Shown: piece after piece, positions 63,401-64,000 of the stretch
Layout of the letters: each line of letters begins with the position of its first letter
How positions within the stretch are numbered: position 1 is the first letter of the stretch
From: Antedon mediterranea
Lineage: Eukaryota; Echinodermata; Crinoidea; Comatulida; Antedonidae
NCBI RefSeq assembly: GCF_964355755.1
Contig: NC_092676.1
Coordinates: 11,702,288 to 11,766,287 of the forward strand
DNA: 64,000 nucleotides
Direction of reading: 5' to 3'
Translations under genes and position numbers: made by a program
The notes under the pieces: model-generated
Databases searched by the model: none
Told to the model about the DNA's origin: nothing
Seen by the model: the letters and a program-made list of their open reading frames with translations, nothing else

Positions 63401-63871
63401 GTTCACTTTCAGGTACTATATATGTAACTTCTGCGTTAACGGCACCAGCTGGTATGTCATTGATACCCACGACCTTAAATTGTGTGTTTGAACCATCTAT
63501 CTTCCTAAATACAATAGCTCTAAATGGTGCTGATGTTTTGCCTTGATATGACCAACTTGTAACTTGACCCCTACAAGAAAACTTTTGATCTGGCGATACC
63601 ATTGTCCAACCATTACTGTCAGGACCACCACGAGTTTTAATTTGCCAACCGGCACTGCAATATCCAGCTGTAAAATTAATGTATTAATTAATAGATTAAC
63701 TTCAATATCGATTCTTTTAAAAATAGGCATTTTACATTTAACATGTGTTTGAACATCCCAGTAACGTATGTTTTACAACTTCAGTTGTTTTCCTTTGTGA
63801 ATTGCTATATTTCTGAATATGTGTTTTACCTTTACTAGATGGTGTAATTTCTCCTGTCATTATTTCTCCAT
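352..63871 (-). CDS. Partial giant gene: FTP-lectin / octapeptide-repeat / YWTD-propeller adhesion-GPCR-like receptor (32 exons)
   Basis: I see 32 minus-strand exons with GT..AG borders, all phase-compatible, giving about 3,480 residues that end in one stop at 352-354; the 5' end lies beyond 64000. Order N to C: linker, unnamed ~161-aa domain and FTP fucolectin, tandemly repeated; a last FTP; about 1,837 residues of GGGRPGGQ repeats; a six-bladed YWTD propeller; a GAIN-like stretch; a GPS motif; five TM helices; a Ser-rich tail. FTP domains bind fucose, YWTD propellers are protein-binding modules, and GAIN/GPS followed by TM helices defines adhesion GPCRs. The inferred role is a surface lectin-type receptor. 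Ectodomain exons are mostly phase 1-1. Introns hold most of the window's transposons, including one of 33 kb. An alternative is two neighbouring genes, but continuous phase across every boundary argues against it. Transcript data are absent. Confidence 0.75.
490..1175. other. Intron 31, no gene seen
   Basis: Searched on the minus strand for TM6/TM7 sequence; none was found. The stretch holds AT-rich DNA with repeated GGTCAAATTAACC-like motifs around 690-760. Confidence 0.5.
1176..1242 (-). CDS. Exon 31: ECL2 and first half of TM5
   Basis: Acceptor TTCTAG and donor G|GTAGGT bound this exon. It encodes NWPNPDNGAIWGLVVPLAVL, matching the adhesion/secretin TM5 pattern W-x-(4)-P. Splicing to exon 32 completes one helix. 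The conserved ECL2 cysteine of the family is not visible. Confidence 0.75.
1537..1760 (-). CDS. Exon 30: TM3, ICL2 and TM4
   Basis: After the acceptor TTTTTCGTAG it encodes a polar loop, then TM3 (LHYSILTVFLWMF), a basic ICL2 (RPSMTRGKRK) and TM4 (GWTTPAAIVAITSAVLW). The H-Y-x-x-L-x-x-F-x-W-M block and the GW-x-x-P block are the usual signatures of adhesion/secretin GPCRs. The TM3 cysteine that normally pairs with ECL2 is absent. Confidence 0.8.
2310..2440. repeat. CGGT/CTGT minisatellite element, copy 1
   Basis: A tract of cggt/ctgt units (2330-2385) is followed by the shared flank ccggtatcactatgca..gcacgcgactt..ggccttg. The same flank recurs near 3868 and 4505, so this is a dispersed element with an internal tetranucleotide tract rather than an isolated microsatellite. 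Confidence 0.75.
2559..2690 (+). mobile_element. Fragment matching the 5' end of the 27-kb Helitron-like element
   Basis: TCTATATATAAATTAT followed by about 110 bp closely resembles 27011-27150, then similarity stops. No matching 3' hairpin/CTAG end was found nearby, so it is a truncated copy. Confidence 0.6.
3025..3490 (-). mobile_element. LINE endonuclease C-terminal fragment
   Basis: The minus strand encodes the end of an AP-endonuclease domain with IIDLIF and the SDHHMV catalytic block, then a linker rich in basic residues (KKVKPWIS) typical of the region preceding reverse transcriptase. It is truncated at both ends and has no intact ORF. Confidence 0.75.
3738..3912. repeat. CGGT/CTGT minisatellite element, copy 2
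   Basis: Begins with agtcgcgtggaagc, has the longest tract of cggt/ctgt units in the window (3773-3868), and ends with ccggtatcactatgcg. Longest member of the family listed at 2310, 4450, 59959 and 61963. Confidence 0.75.
4450..4572. repeat. CGGT/CTGT minisatellite element, copy 3
   Basis: Short tetranucleotide tract (4464-4508) with the same 3' flank (cggtatcactatgcattgtagcacgcgactt) as copy 1, split here into pieces for brevity: cggtatcactatgca, then gcacgcgactt. Confidence 0.7.
4623..4734 (-). CDS. Exon 29: ICL1 and TM2
   Basis: Acceptor TTTATAG, donor A|GTAAGT. Encodes SNLKKMPES (ICL1), then the helix TIIRCILLAIQASNIAMLAE and an ECL1 segment. Position and hydropathy fit TM2 of an adhesion GPCR, although sequence similarity is weaker than for TM3-TM5. 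Confidence 0.7.
4815..4912 (-). CDS. Exon 28: TM1
   Basis: Acceptor TTTTAG, donor AG|GTGTGA. Encodes GLTRSLKAIGLTSSAVSFAF, continuing as a hydrophobic helix. The (A/S)-L-x-x-I-x-x-x-x-x-x-x-S arrangement right after the GPS exon is where TM1 is expected. Phase 0 in, phase 2 out. Confidence 0.7.
4963..5756. repeat. Two near-identical ~396-bp tandem copies
   Basis: 4963-5358 and 5359-5756 differ by only a few bases (cctttatattttttgtcaca at both starts; gctcagacgtcaaaa at both ends). Recent tandem duplication in the GPS-TM1 intron. No ORF is evident in the unit. Confidence 0.9.
5757..6640. other. Intron 27 DNA, dispersed repeats
   Basis: 5830-5880 repeats the 148-210 sequence. 6213-6440 resembles 10262-10465 (aagcatttattt..tatcggcaatta..tttaatatt). 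No coding sequence seen. Confidence 0.5.
6640..9665 (-). mobile_element. CR1-like LINE, degenerate
   Basis: Reading on the minus strand: an AP-endonuclease at 9642-8965 (GGSVLVAV, IACYCPP, GDLNINWD, IIDLVFTN); linker pieces near 8840-8650; reverse transcriptase at 7505-7100 (GVSQGSVFGPLFFNLFIND, ALFADDT), shifted in frame to a C-terminal segment at 7090-6743 (MLEYGIPAW, FRHLYARTN). Several frameshifts and a GT microsatellite (8152-8171) interrupt it. The C-terminus resembles that of the LINE at 47.35-51.3 kb. Confidence 0.85.
9666..12258. other. Intron 27 DNA, repeats, no gene recognised
   Basis: 10080-10260 and 10472-10640 are a diverged direct repeat (period ~390) and 10262-10465 repeats 6213-6440. 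The minus strand of 10877-11080 is open for ~67 codons (NNLTPWLVDDYKMAV); I do not recognise it, and it may be retroelement-derived. A tRNA-promoter-like block (gttcgagtcc, 11630-11640) is too weak to call. Confidence 0.45.
12259..13298. mobile_element. piggyBac-type non-autonomous element (MITE)
   Basis: Left end TTAACACTTTGACTGCCA (12259-12276) is exactly complementary to the right end at 13281-13298. TTAA at both borders is the piggyBac target-site duplication and CACTTT.. ends are usual for that superfamily. An internal subrepeat (cgaagatcttcgtgtttggc) occurs twice near 13220 and 13266. No transposase ORF. Confidence 0.85.
13399..13507 (-). CDS. Exon 27: C-terminal half of the GPS motif
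   Basis: Acceptor CTTGCAG, donor CAA|GTAGGC. Encodes DFSTKGCETNNSNYTTDG followed by VRCSFEYGNVFVLL. GC, NxT and C-x-F..VF-V-L-L align with a GPS, but the second cysteine of C-x-C is F and the H-L-T/S cleavage triplet is replaced by Y-G-N. Confidence 0.75.
13592..13650 (-). CDS. Exon 26: N-terminal half of the GPS motif
   Basis: A long pyrimidine tract and CTAAG acceptor precede it; donor TA|GTAAGT. Encodes MKLEYVMGDPVCAYVDQSK. D-P-V-C-x-Y matches the start of GPS motifs (N-P-x-C-x-F/Y-W). Phase 0 in, 2 out. Confidence 0.7.
13835..13958 (-). CDS. Exon 25: GAIN-like region
   Basis: Acceptor TTTTCAG, donor TCA|GTGAGT. Encodes a beta-rich segment (NGTVLAEYKVVSDFITVTSY..VMLQFPPES) just before the GPS exons. 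Assignment to a GAIN subdomain B rests on position and strand-like pattern, not on a clear motif. Confidence 0.65.
14253..14325 (-). CDS. Exon 24: GAIN-like region
   Basis: Acceptor GTTGCAG, donor AC|GTAAGT. Encodes DSKDVCSTAMVWNFDYSEP and a short continuation. Phases 1 in and 2 out match the neighbours. Confidence 0.65.
14341..14404. repeat. TTATTG/TTATTA microsatellite
   Basis: Imperfect attattgttgtt units lie directly upstream (gene sense) of exon 24, within intron 23. Confidence 0.8.
14594..14689 (-). CDS. Exon 23: GAIN-like region
   Basis: Acceptor TTTGTAG, donor AGAG|GTAAGG. Encodes GTVMKPSMPMTETQIHGDSL then IRFNVNAPFGR. Phase 1-1. No recognised motif; part of the linker/GAIN-like block between propeller and GPS. 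Confidence 0.6.
14811..14939 (-). CDS. Exon 22: propeller-GPS linker
   Basis: Acceptor GTCTAG, donor CAA|GTAAAT. Encodes AGVEIRTLQEFMQHAHITED and a following segment with one Cys. Phase 1-1; no family recognised. Confidence 0.6.
15186..15245 (-). CDS. Exon 21: short linker exon
   Basis: Acceptor TTACAG, donor CAG|GTAATT. Encodes KYAIEEKQCRSFESIESYP. Phase 1-1, joining propeller exon 20 to exon 22 in frame. Confidence 0.55.
15412..15476 (-). pseudogene. Gypsy-type zinc-knuckle relic
   Basis: Minus-strand YPHEAKCPAKGKTCYLCGK resembles the CPA-x-GK-x-C-x-x-CGK-x-NHF zinc knuckle of Gypsy-class LTR elements. It happens to sit between AG and GT, but inclusion would break the frame of the host gene, so I treat it as an intronic relic. 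Confidence 0.5.
15480..17248. other. Intron 20, nothing recognised
   Basis: AT-rich sequence with no coding signal or repeat I can support on either strand. A 61-codon plus-strand open frame at 16616 is hydrophobic by composition only. Confidence 0.5.
17249..17500 (-). CDS. Exon 20: YWTD propeller, last blades
   Basis: Acceptor TTTAG, donor AGAG|GTATAT. Encodes CRLLWTNEIDDQVFSSSLSG, then a blade with DDHLFLISQSQNKLIRYSID and a closing strand. LLWTN is a divergent YWTD motif. Phase 1-1. Confidence 0.8.
17501..18679. other. Intron 19, GC-richer patch, no gene
   Basis: 17735-17880 is unusually GC-rich for the window (gacggggggg, gtccccgaca); I cannot assign it. No exon recognised. Confidence 0.45.
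18680..18801 (-). CDS. Exon 19: YWTD propeller blade
   Basis: Acceptor CTTGTAG, donor ACAG|GTAGGC. Encodes YVYFSDNGLKRIERF, then NVNGIAIDET. YFSD is a standard YWTD variant and GIAID is the usual following strand. Phase 2 in, 1 out. Confidence 0.85.
18949..19108 (-). CDS. Exon 18: YWTD propeller blade
   Basis: Acceptor TTTTTCAG, donor GG|GTAACT. Encodes INALVIDSQDRKVYFMSS, then ISVSDLSGSNRKRLVGGLKD, the classic inter-blade pattern of LDL-receptor class B repeats (D-R-K-V-Y-F...I...DL-x-G-x-x-R). Confidence 0.85.
19382..19612 (-). CDS. Exon 17: YWTD propeller, first blades
   Basis: Acceptor TTTGTAG, donor CAAG|GTAAGC. Encodes IIYYANLKHGDED and INAVAYDSKEQKVYWANTTQ, ending INSANIDGTDIKIVLQSQ. 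With exons 18-20 it gives about 255 residues, the size of one six-bladed propeller. Phase 1-1. Confidence 0.85.
19778..25288 (-). CDS. Exon 16: 5.5-kb octapeptide-repeat exon (GGGRPGGQ)n
   Basis: One 5,511-nt open exon (acceptor ATAACAG, donor GGAG|GTGATT, phase 1-1) encoding 1,837 residues of degenerate GGGRPGGQ units, a 24-nt minisatellite. It is positively charged, Gly/Pro/Gln-rich, hydroxyproline/collagen-like in composition but without Gly-X-Y periodicity. It ends in a unique segment (FRLGGQKFGIPEREQG). A marker unit GLSQPGGQGG recurs near 21340, 21890, 22775, 23437 and 24543, with a variant near 25252, showing higher-order blocks of about 0.5-1.1 kb. Inferred role: long flexible extracellular stalk between lectin and propeller modules. 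Several other frames on both strands are also open because of the 24-nt period; splice phase selects this one. Repeat number is probably variable. Confidence 0.85.
25416..25628 (-). CDS. Exon 15: last FTP domain, C-terminal part
   Basis: Acceptor ACCTAG, donor ACAG|GTAGGA, phase 1-1. Encodes NRLVGAEIRAGNNKVSPF, then ITGQYVSVYLPG and LTLCEVEVYT, typical of F5/8-type C fucolectins (FTP). Clearly diverged from the near-identical copies at 60121 and 62125. Confidence 0.9.
25782..25874 (-). CDS. Exon 14: last FTP domain, middle part
   Basis: Acceptor CCAAAG, donor TGTG|GTAAGA. Encodes TGSENPWWYVDLGSP and YNRKDCC. Joined to exon 15 it retains R-x-D-x4-R and the vicinal Cys pair of fucose-binding FTP lectins. 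The N-terminal third of this domain is exon 13, 33 kb upstream. Confidence 0.9.
25875..27010. other. Start of the 33-kb intron 13
   Basis: 25880-25960 is weakly similar to the short intron at 60556-60660. 26200-26480 resembles part of the element at 55460-57027 (atgaattcatgtaca). No gene. Confidence 0.5.
27011..28319 (+). mobile_element. Helitron-like non-autonomous element E1
   Basis: Starts TCTATATATAA after an A and ends CTAG before a T, with no target duplication, the Helitron insertion rule. The 3' end is a 13-bp stem (CTAGAGGGGGAGC with GCTCACCCTCTAG, one mismatch) around gagcgaagcga. An inverted copy occupies 38760-43727 with two further insertions. No Rep/helicase ORF seen; a 99-codon frame at 27053 looks fortuitous. 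Confidence 0.75.
28320..29816. other. Intron DNA with ~78-bp tandem repeat
   Basis: 28930-29165 contains three copies of a ~78-bp unit (gcaaatctgaataaaggtaa..tattaaacctgtttctata). Variants of ctgtttctatgcgtaactaa are scattered from 28630 to 29285. No gene. Confidence 0.7.
29990..31842 (+). pseudogene. Harbinger Myb/SANT-like protein gene (three exons, one frameshift)
   Basis: Exon 1 29990-30014 (ATG, MTSQLAAQ, donor A|GTATGT); exon 2 30874-31302 (acceptor ATTTTAG, donor AG|GTAAAT) with the Myb/SANT-like domain: KWSPETDDQLVKEMI, VWKDIAGNL, GRNVRDRWNLLKDKL; exon 3 31623-31842 with a coiled coil rich in K/E/Q (MKQQMELTRQQIQNQNVQM) and TAA. A frame change is needed near 31190-31200. In PIF/Harbinger elements such proteins bind the transposon ends and help import the transposase. 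Exon 3's acceptor is chosen from overlapping AGs to keep frame. Confidence 0.7.
30160..30640. repeat. TAGGCC-rich low-complexity tract
   Basis: Dense overlapping taggcctaggcc motifs with their palindromic variants in the first intron of the transposon Myb gene. Shorter patches occur near 12715-12800 and 33950-33985. Confidence 0.8.
31935..32195 (-). pseudogene. Inverted partial duplicate of the Myb/SANT exon
   Basis: The minus strand encodes VWKDIASNNSPSFDINLDG..NVRDRW and SGPPASETTIEDLLS, about 85-90% identical at DNA level by eye to 30910-31175 on the plus strand. With that exon it forms a ~260-bp inverted repeat separated by ~750 bp. Confidence 0.8.
32537..33160 (+). mobile_element. Penelope-like element 3' fragment with GIY-YIG endonuclease
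   Basis: An open frame to 33108 (visible from KNSLVHPKDKIEK near 32600) encodes a GIY-YIG nuclease: CGVIYEVTCRNC, VYIGETG, the LQTRINDH arginine block, ITEHVIKHNH and the IRESLHI catalytic Glu, about 155 residues. This domain closes the Penelope retroelement ORF after its reverse transcriptase, which is missing here. A hammerhead-like structure follows at 33123-33152. It lies inside the Harbinger transposon. Confidence 0.85.
33431..33905 (-). pseudogene. HARBI1-like transposase, C-terminal part, frameshifted
   Basis: The minus strand shows YNGHKRVHSLKFQSVVTP, LIENLFGPIEG, HDAFMLRES, then NGDP and, in an intact stretch, VKVSVEWHCRKL..QLDPPALEEYF ending 33431. These are DDE blocks of PIF/Harbinger transposases, but at least two frame changes (near 33822 and 33790) separate them. 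Confidence 0.8.
34171..34346 (-). pseudogene. HARBI1-like transposase first exon
   Basis: ATG at 34346, encoding MAFVQDALNIALYDDIID and an acidic/aromatic N-terminus, with donor CAG|GTAAGT at 34170. It lies just inside the right TIR in transposase orientation. The helix-turn-helix and first catalytic Asp regions between this exon and 33905 appear deleted. Confidence 0.6.
34513..35200. other. Intron DNA, nothing recognised
   Basis: Sequence flanking the right Harbinger end up to the first recognisable LINE ORF1 sequence. No repeat or coding signal I can support. Confidence 0.4.
35200..38700 (+). mobile_element. Tx1/L1-like LINE, degenerate, rearranged
   Basis: ORF1-like pieces (35240-36070) include CHKCNKLGHIATS, a CCHC zinc knuckle missing its last Cys. 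ORF2 starts near 36166 with an L1-type endonuclease (LSLNVRGLREMYKKRKVF, VQETYF, NIYASN, IGCDMNC), interrupted at ~36765-37260 by a 3'-end-like segment of the same class (LWKSFKQGILF), resumed at 37264-37533 (FTWIRKN, SDHQAISLKL). Reverse transcriptase remains at 38000-38600 (DFEKAFDSLEW, IQYADDTS). Many stops. Confidence 0.75.
39591..41648 (+). mobile_element. Helitron-like element A (nested)
   Basis: Starts TCTATATATAAATTTACG after A, ends ..GTACCATCTAC before T. Comparison with the uninterrupted E1 copy near 27481 shows clean insertion between A and T without duplication. The terminal GCGAGCGAAGCGAGC core is shared with E1 and B. The last base is C instead of G in the usual CTRR end. No protein gene. 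Confidence 0.75.
42116..43705 (+). mobile_element. Helitron-like element B (nested)
   Basis: Same 5' end as element A and 3' end CCATCTAG before T. The 3' hairpin pairs AGATGGTACGC with GCGTGCCATCT. The empty site in E1 (27025-27035 on the other strand) confirms an A/T insertion point. Homologous to A at both ends. Confidence 0.8.
42570..43130. repeat. ~290-bp direct repeat inside element B
   Basis: 42570-42862 and 42863-43130 both carry attccaaattatttggttta, gggcccccttggagaataaa and the same tail. The first copy has an extra ~35 bp near 42662. Confidence 0.85.
43728..44589. other. Intron DNA with a tRNA-like SINE head
   Basis: 44255-44335 contains tggcgcagcagg (A-box-like) and gagttcagtctc (B-box-like) 40-50 bp apart on the plus strand, suggesting a tRNA-derived SINE. 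The rest is unassigned. Confidence 0.4.
44590..46760 (+). mobile_element. Non-LTR retrotransposon, RT and C-terminal part, with (TTA)n tail
   Basis: RT blocks: IPDEWNIGKIIPIYKKGD, NYRGITLNSTVSKVY, then (frame changes) DFSKAFDTVWREGL, DEGCPLSPILFTIYINEL and FWADDIILIGD. The C-terminal part (45283-46544) has GELGWQSVESIQLDRFL and a Cys/His cluster CLLCNCGEKETIYHFVFNC. Three or more stops/frameshifts. The 3' end carries ttattattatt at 46735-46756. The 5' half is missing. Confidence 0.8.
46761..47344 (+). mobile_element. Tx1/L1-like LINE fragment
   Basis: Contains ENDEIKSIFKALKIRWTQRYK and similar thumb-region patterns of Tx1/L1 reverse transcriptases, with stops. Its relatives appear after the CR1-like element at 51.34 kb, which may have inserted into it. 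Confidence 0.5.
47345..51310 (-). mobile_element. CR1-like LINE, nearly intact
   Basis: Minus strand. First block 50938-49364: LLVSGEIHPHPGP, a PHD-like Cys/His finger (CESC..CLICC..FHIKC..CNIC), AP-endonuclease (NARSVVNK, VTETWLDSS, GGGVLLAL, GDFNYD, STSDHLGVYF). Second block to 47566: SPGPDGITPKML, NYRPISLCSIIGKVFE, DWEKAFDRVPHDLV, SGVPQGSVLGPLLFNLF and YADDTVIY, ending IEFI-stop. A single frame change near 49390 separates the two; otherwise about 1,130 residues are open. An A-rich 3' tail is at 47357-47390. Ends are approximate; no clear TSD. It transcribes in the same direction as the host gene. Confidence 0.9.
51311..52560 (+). mobile_element. Tx1/L1-like LINE 3' fragments
   Basis: Degenerate pieces including KLAQFNYKMLHIILPTNK, the zinc-finger-like CDKCGEIENENHLFFSC (51963-52202) and LWRSFKSNML near the 3' end, all typical of Tx1/L1 ORF2 C-termini. 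Confidence 0.65.
52561..53790. other. Intron DNA, nothing recognised
   Basis: AT-rich sequence without coding, TIR or repeat structure that I can support. Confidence 0.45.
53795..54155 (-). mobile_element. tRNA-derived SINE
   Basis: On the minus strand gagtgagtggccaagcgaca (A-box region) and ggggttcgaggctc (B box) lie ~45 bp apart within a tRNA-like head flanked by GAGTGAG/CTCACTC. The body then runs to a tail aataaataaataatg near 53825. Size ~350 bp. Confidence 0.6.
54556..58723 (+). mobile_element. LINE insertion defined by a paralogous empty site
   Basis: The intron sequences 54408-54555 and 58730-58855 are contiguous in the paralogous introns (60583-60859 and 62577-62866), so this 4.17-kb block is an insertion. 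ATTACT (54550-54555 and 58724-58729) is its likely TSD. It encodes endonuclease fragments (ERAGGGAALYID near 55330; TIFCNNIHDKILPGIF near 57030), an EN-RT linker (57195-57791) and broken RT pieces with a C-terminal ILDYGPIIWN (58360). A second element sits inside at 55460-57027. Confidence 0.85.
55460..57027 (+). mobile_element. Element with terminal hairpins nested in the LINE
   Basis: 5' perfect 12-bp hairpin AGGTGATCATTT/AAATGATCACCT (55460-55489); 3' hairpin ATTCGTCA/TGACGAAT (56999-57017) followed by TAAATTCTAG and a T. It interrupts the LINE endonuclease. The 3' end looks Helitron-like but the 5' TC end is not clear. No protein gene; related sequence at 26200-26480. Confidence 0.5.
58856..58984 (-). 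CDS. Exon 13: last FTP domain, N-terminal part
   Basis: Acceptor TTTTAG, donor CCA|GTAAGT, phase 1-1. Encodes DVRVTHFVEAKQSS, GRAIDGKTDG and CTHT, the His of which is the first fucose ligand in FTP lectins. The expected middle exon ~300 bp downstream is missing; the next in-frame partner is exon 14, 33 kb away. Confidence 0.85.
59174..59656 (-). CDS. Exon 12: unnamed ~161-aa ectodomain, copy 1
   Basis: Acceptor TTTTACAG, donor GGGG|GTAATC, phase 1-1, 483 nt. Opens with GYCSAGW, second Cys at FSCSGQ; core blocks PFRAIVFRK, INDIPAGAV, IAVELGDVIGWSF and GGGDSLVRWAGG. Strand-rich with two Cys; I do not recognise a named family. Nearly identical to 61178 and 63185. Confidence 0.85.
59826..59867 (-). 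CDS. Exon 11: linker exon, copy 1
   Basis: 42-nt phase 1-1 exon (acceptor TATATAG, donor AAAG|GTAAG) encoding GEIMTGEIKPSSK between FTP and the unnamed domain. Conserved in all three tandem units. Confidence 0.7.
59959..60066. repeat. CGGT minisatellite element in tandem unit 1
   Basis: AGTCGCGTGC (59959-59968) pairs with GCACGCGACT (60035-60044), and GCAAGGCCA with TGGCCTTGC (60058-60066). Short cggt tract between. Same family as copies at 2310-4572. Confidence 0.7.
60121..60333 (-). CDS. Exon 10: FTP C-terminal part, unit 1
   Basis: Acceptor ACTAG, donor ACAG|GTAGGA, phase 1-1. Encodes NRLVGAEVRVGNNNVSPF, ITGQYVSVYLPG and LTLCEVELYT. Supplies the final Arg of R-x-D-x4-R. Confidence 0.9.
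60463..60555 (-). CDS. Exon 9: FTP middle part, unit 1
   Basis: Acceptor CCAAAG, donor TGTG|GTAAGA. Encodes TGSDNPWWYVDLGSP and YNRKDCC with the vicinal cysteines and the R-x-D of the fucose site. Phase 1-1. Confidence 0.9.
60860..60988 (-). CDS. Exon 8: FTP N-terminal part, unit 1
   Basis: Same structure as exon 13 (DVRVTHFVEA..CTHT). Exons 8-10 give a complete FTP of ~145 residues. Confidence 0.9.
61178..61660 (-). CDS. Exon 7: unnamed ~161-aa ectodomain, copy 2
   Basis: 483-nt phase 1-1 exon; protein is the same as copy 1 (exon 12) in every residue I compared by eye. See the 59174 entry for motifs. Confidence 0.85.
61830..61871 (-). CDS. Exon 6: linker exon, copy 2
   Basis: Encodes GEIMTGEIKPSSK, phase 1-1, same borders as exon 11. 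Confidence 0.7.
61963..62070. repeat. CGGT minisatellite element in tandem unit 2
   Basis: Equivalent of the 59959 element, 2,004 bp away, with one unit difference (ggtaggtcgg). The third unit near 63945-63970 lacks it. Confidence 0.7.
62125..62337 (-). CDS. Exon 5: FTP C-terminal part, unit 2
   Basis: As exon 10, differing at a few bases (VGNAQCG in place of VENAQCG). Phase 1-1. Confidence 0.9.
62467..62559 (-). CDS. Exon 4: FTP middle part, unit 2
   Basis: As exon 9, with TGSENPWWYVDLGSP and YNRKDCC. Phase 1-1. Confidence 0.9.
62867..62995 (-). CDS. Exon 3: FTP N-terminal part, unit 2
   Basis: As exon 8, with a small change at the start (DERVTHFVEA). Exons 3-5 form a complete FTP domain. 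Confidence 0.9.
63185..63667 (-). CDS. Exon 2: unnamed ~161-aa ectodomain, copy 3
   Basis: 483-nt phase 1-1 exon with a handful of substitutions against copies 1 and 2 (for example FSCRGQ, FNEGGD, QVGNVG). Confidence 0.85.
63830..63871 (-). CDS. Exon 1 seen: linker exon, copy 3
   Basis: Encodes GEIMTGEITPSSK; donor is AAAG|GTAAAA. The next FTP C-terminal exon is expected just beyond 64000, because 63870-64000 aligns with the intron right of 61871. Confidence 0.65.
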
Positions 63872-64000
63872 CTATATAAAAAGAAATATGAACTTTGAAT
63901 TTAAACAAATTAGAAAATACATTACAAAAATAATTTGACTGACACGACTAAAAATTAATAAATATTGTTTGTATACACACTTTACTAGATTTAGACTGTA

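Overview
The window is AT-rich, gene-poor, intron-rich animal DNA: GT..AG exons, no operons, many non-LTR retrotransposon relics, Penelope, PIF/Harbinger, piggyBac-type and Helitron-type elements. Fucolectin (FTP) domains, a YWTD propeller, an adhesion-GPCR-like membrane region and (TAGGCC)n-rich DNA suggest an invertebrate deuterostome such as an echinoderm. The species is inference only.

Main content: one very large gene on the minus strand fills almost the whole window and enters from the right edge, so its 5' end is not seen. I reconstructed 32 exons from 63871 down to 352 by hand. Every junction keeps the reading frame (10,445 coding nt, about 3,480 residues, one stop at the end). From N to C the visible protein is: tandem modules of [linker + unnamed ~161-residue domain + FTP fucose lectin] (58.8-63.9 kb, ~2.0-kb repeats, nearly identical); a last FTP domain whose two halves are separated by a 33-kb intron; a 5.5-kb single exon of GGGRPGGQ-type octapeptide repeats (19778-25288); a six-bladed YWTD/LDL-receptor class B propeller (17249-19612); a short GAIN-like stretch (13835-15245); a degenerate GPS motif (13399-13650); and an adhesion/secretin-type transmembrane region of only five recognisable helices plus a short Ser-rich tail (352-4912). 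I read it as a lectin-ectodomain, adhesion-GPCR-like surface receptor.

The introns are packed with mobile DNA. The 8.5-kb GPS-TM1 intron holds a CR1-like LINE (6.64-9.66 kb), a piggyBac-type MITE (12259-13298) and a 396-bp tandem duplication. The 33-kb intron inside the last FTP domain holds a Helitron-like element (27011-28319); a 4.7-kb Harbinger transposon with TIRs and TSD (29817-34509) carrying a Myb/SANT gene, a broken transposase and a Penelope fragment; Tx1/L1-like LINE relics (35-38.7 kb); a nest of three Helitron-like elements (38760-43727); another LINE (44.6-46.8 kb); a CR1-like LINE one frameshift from intact (47.35-51.3 kb); a SINE; and a LINE (54556-58723) whose exact target site is revealed by paralogous introns.
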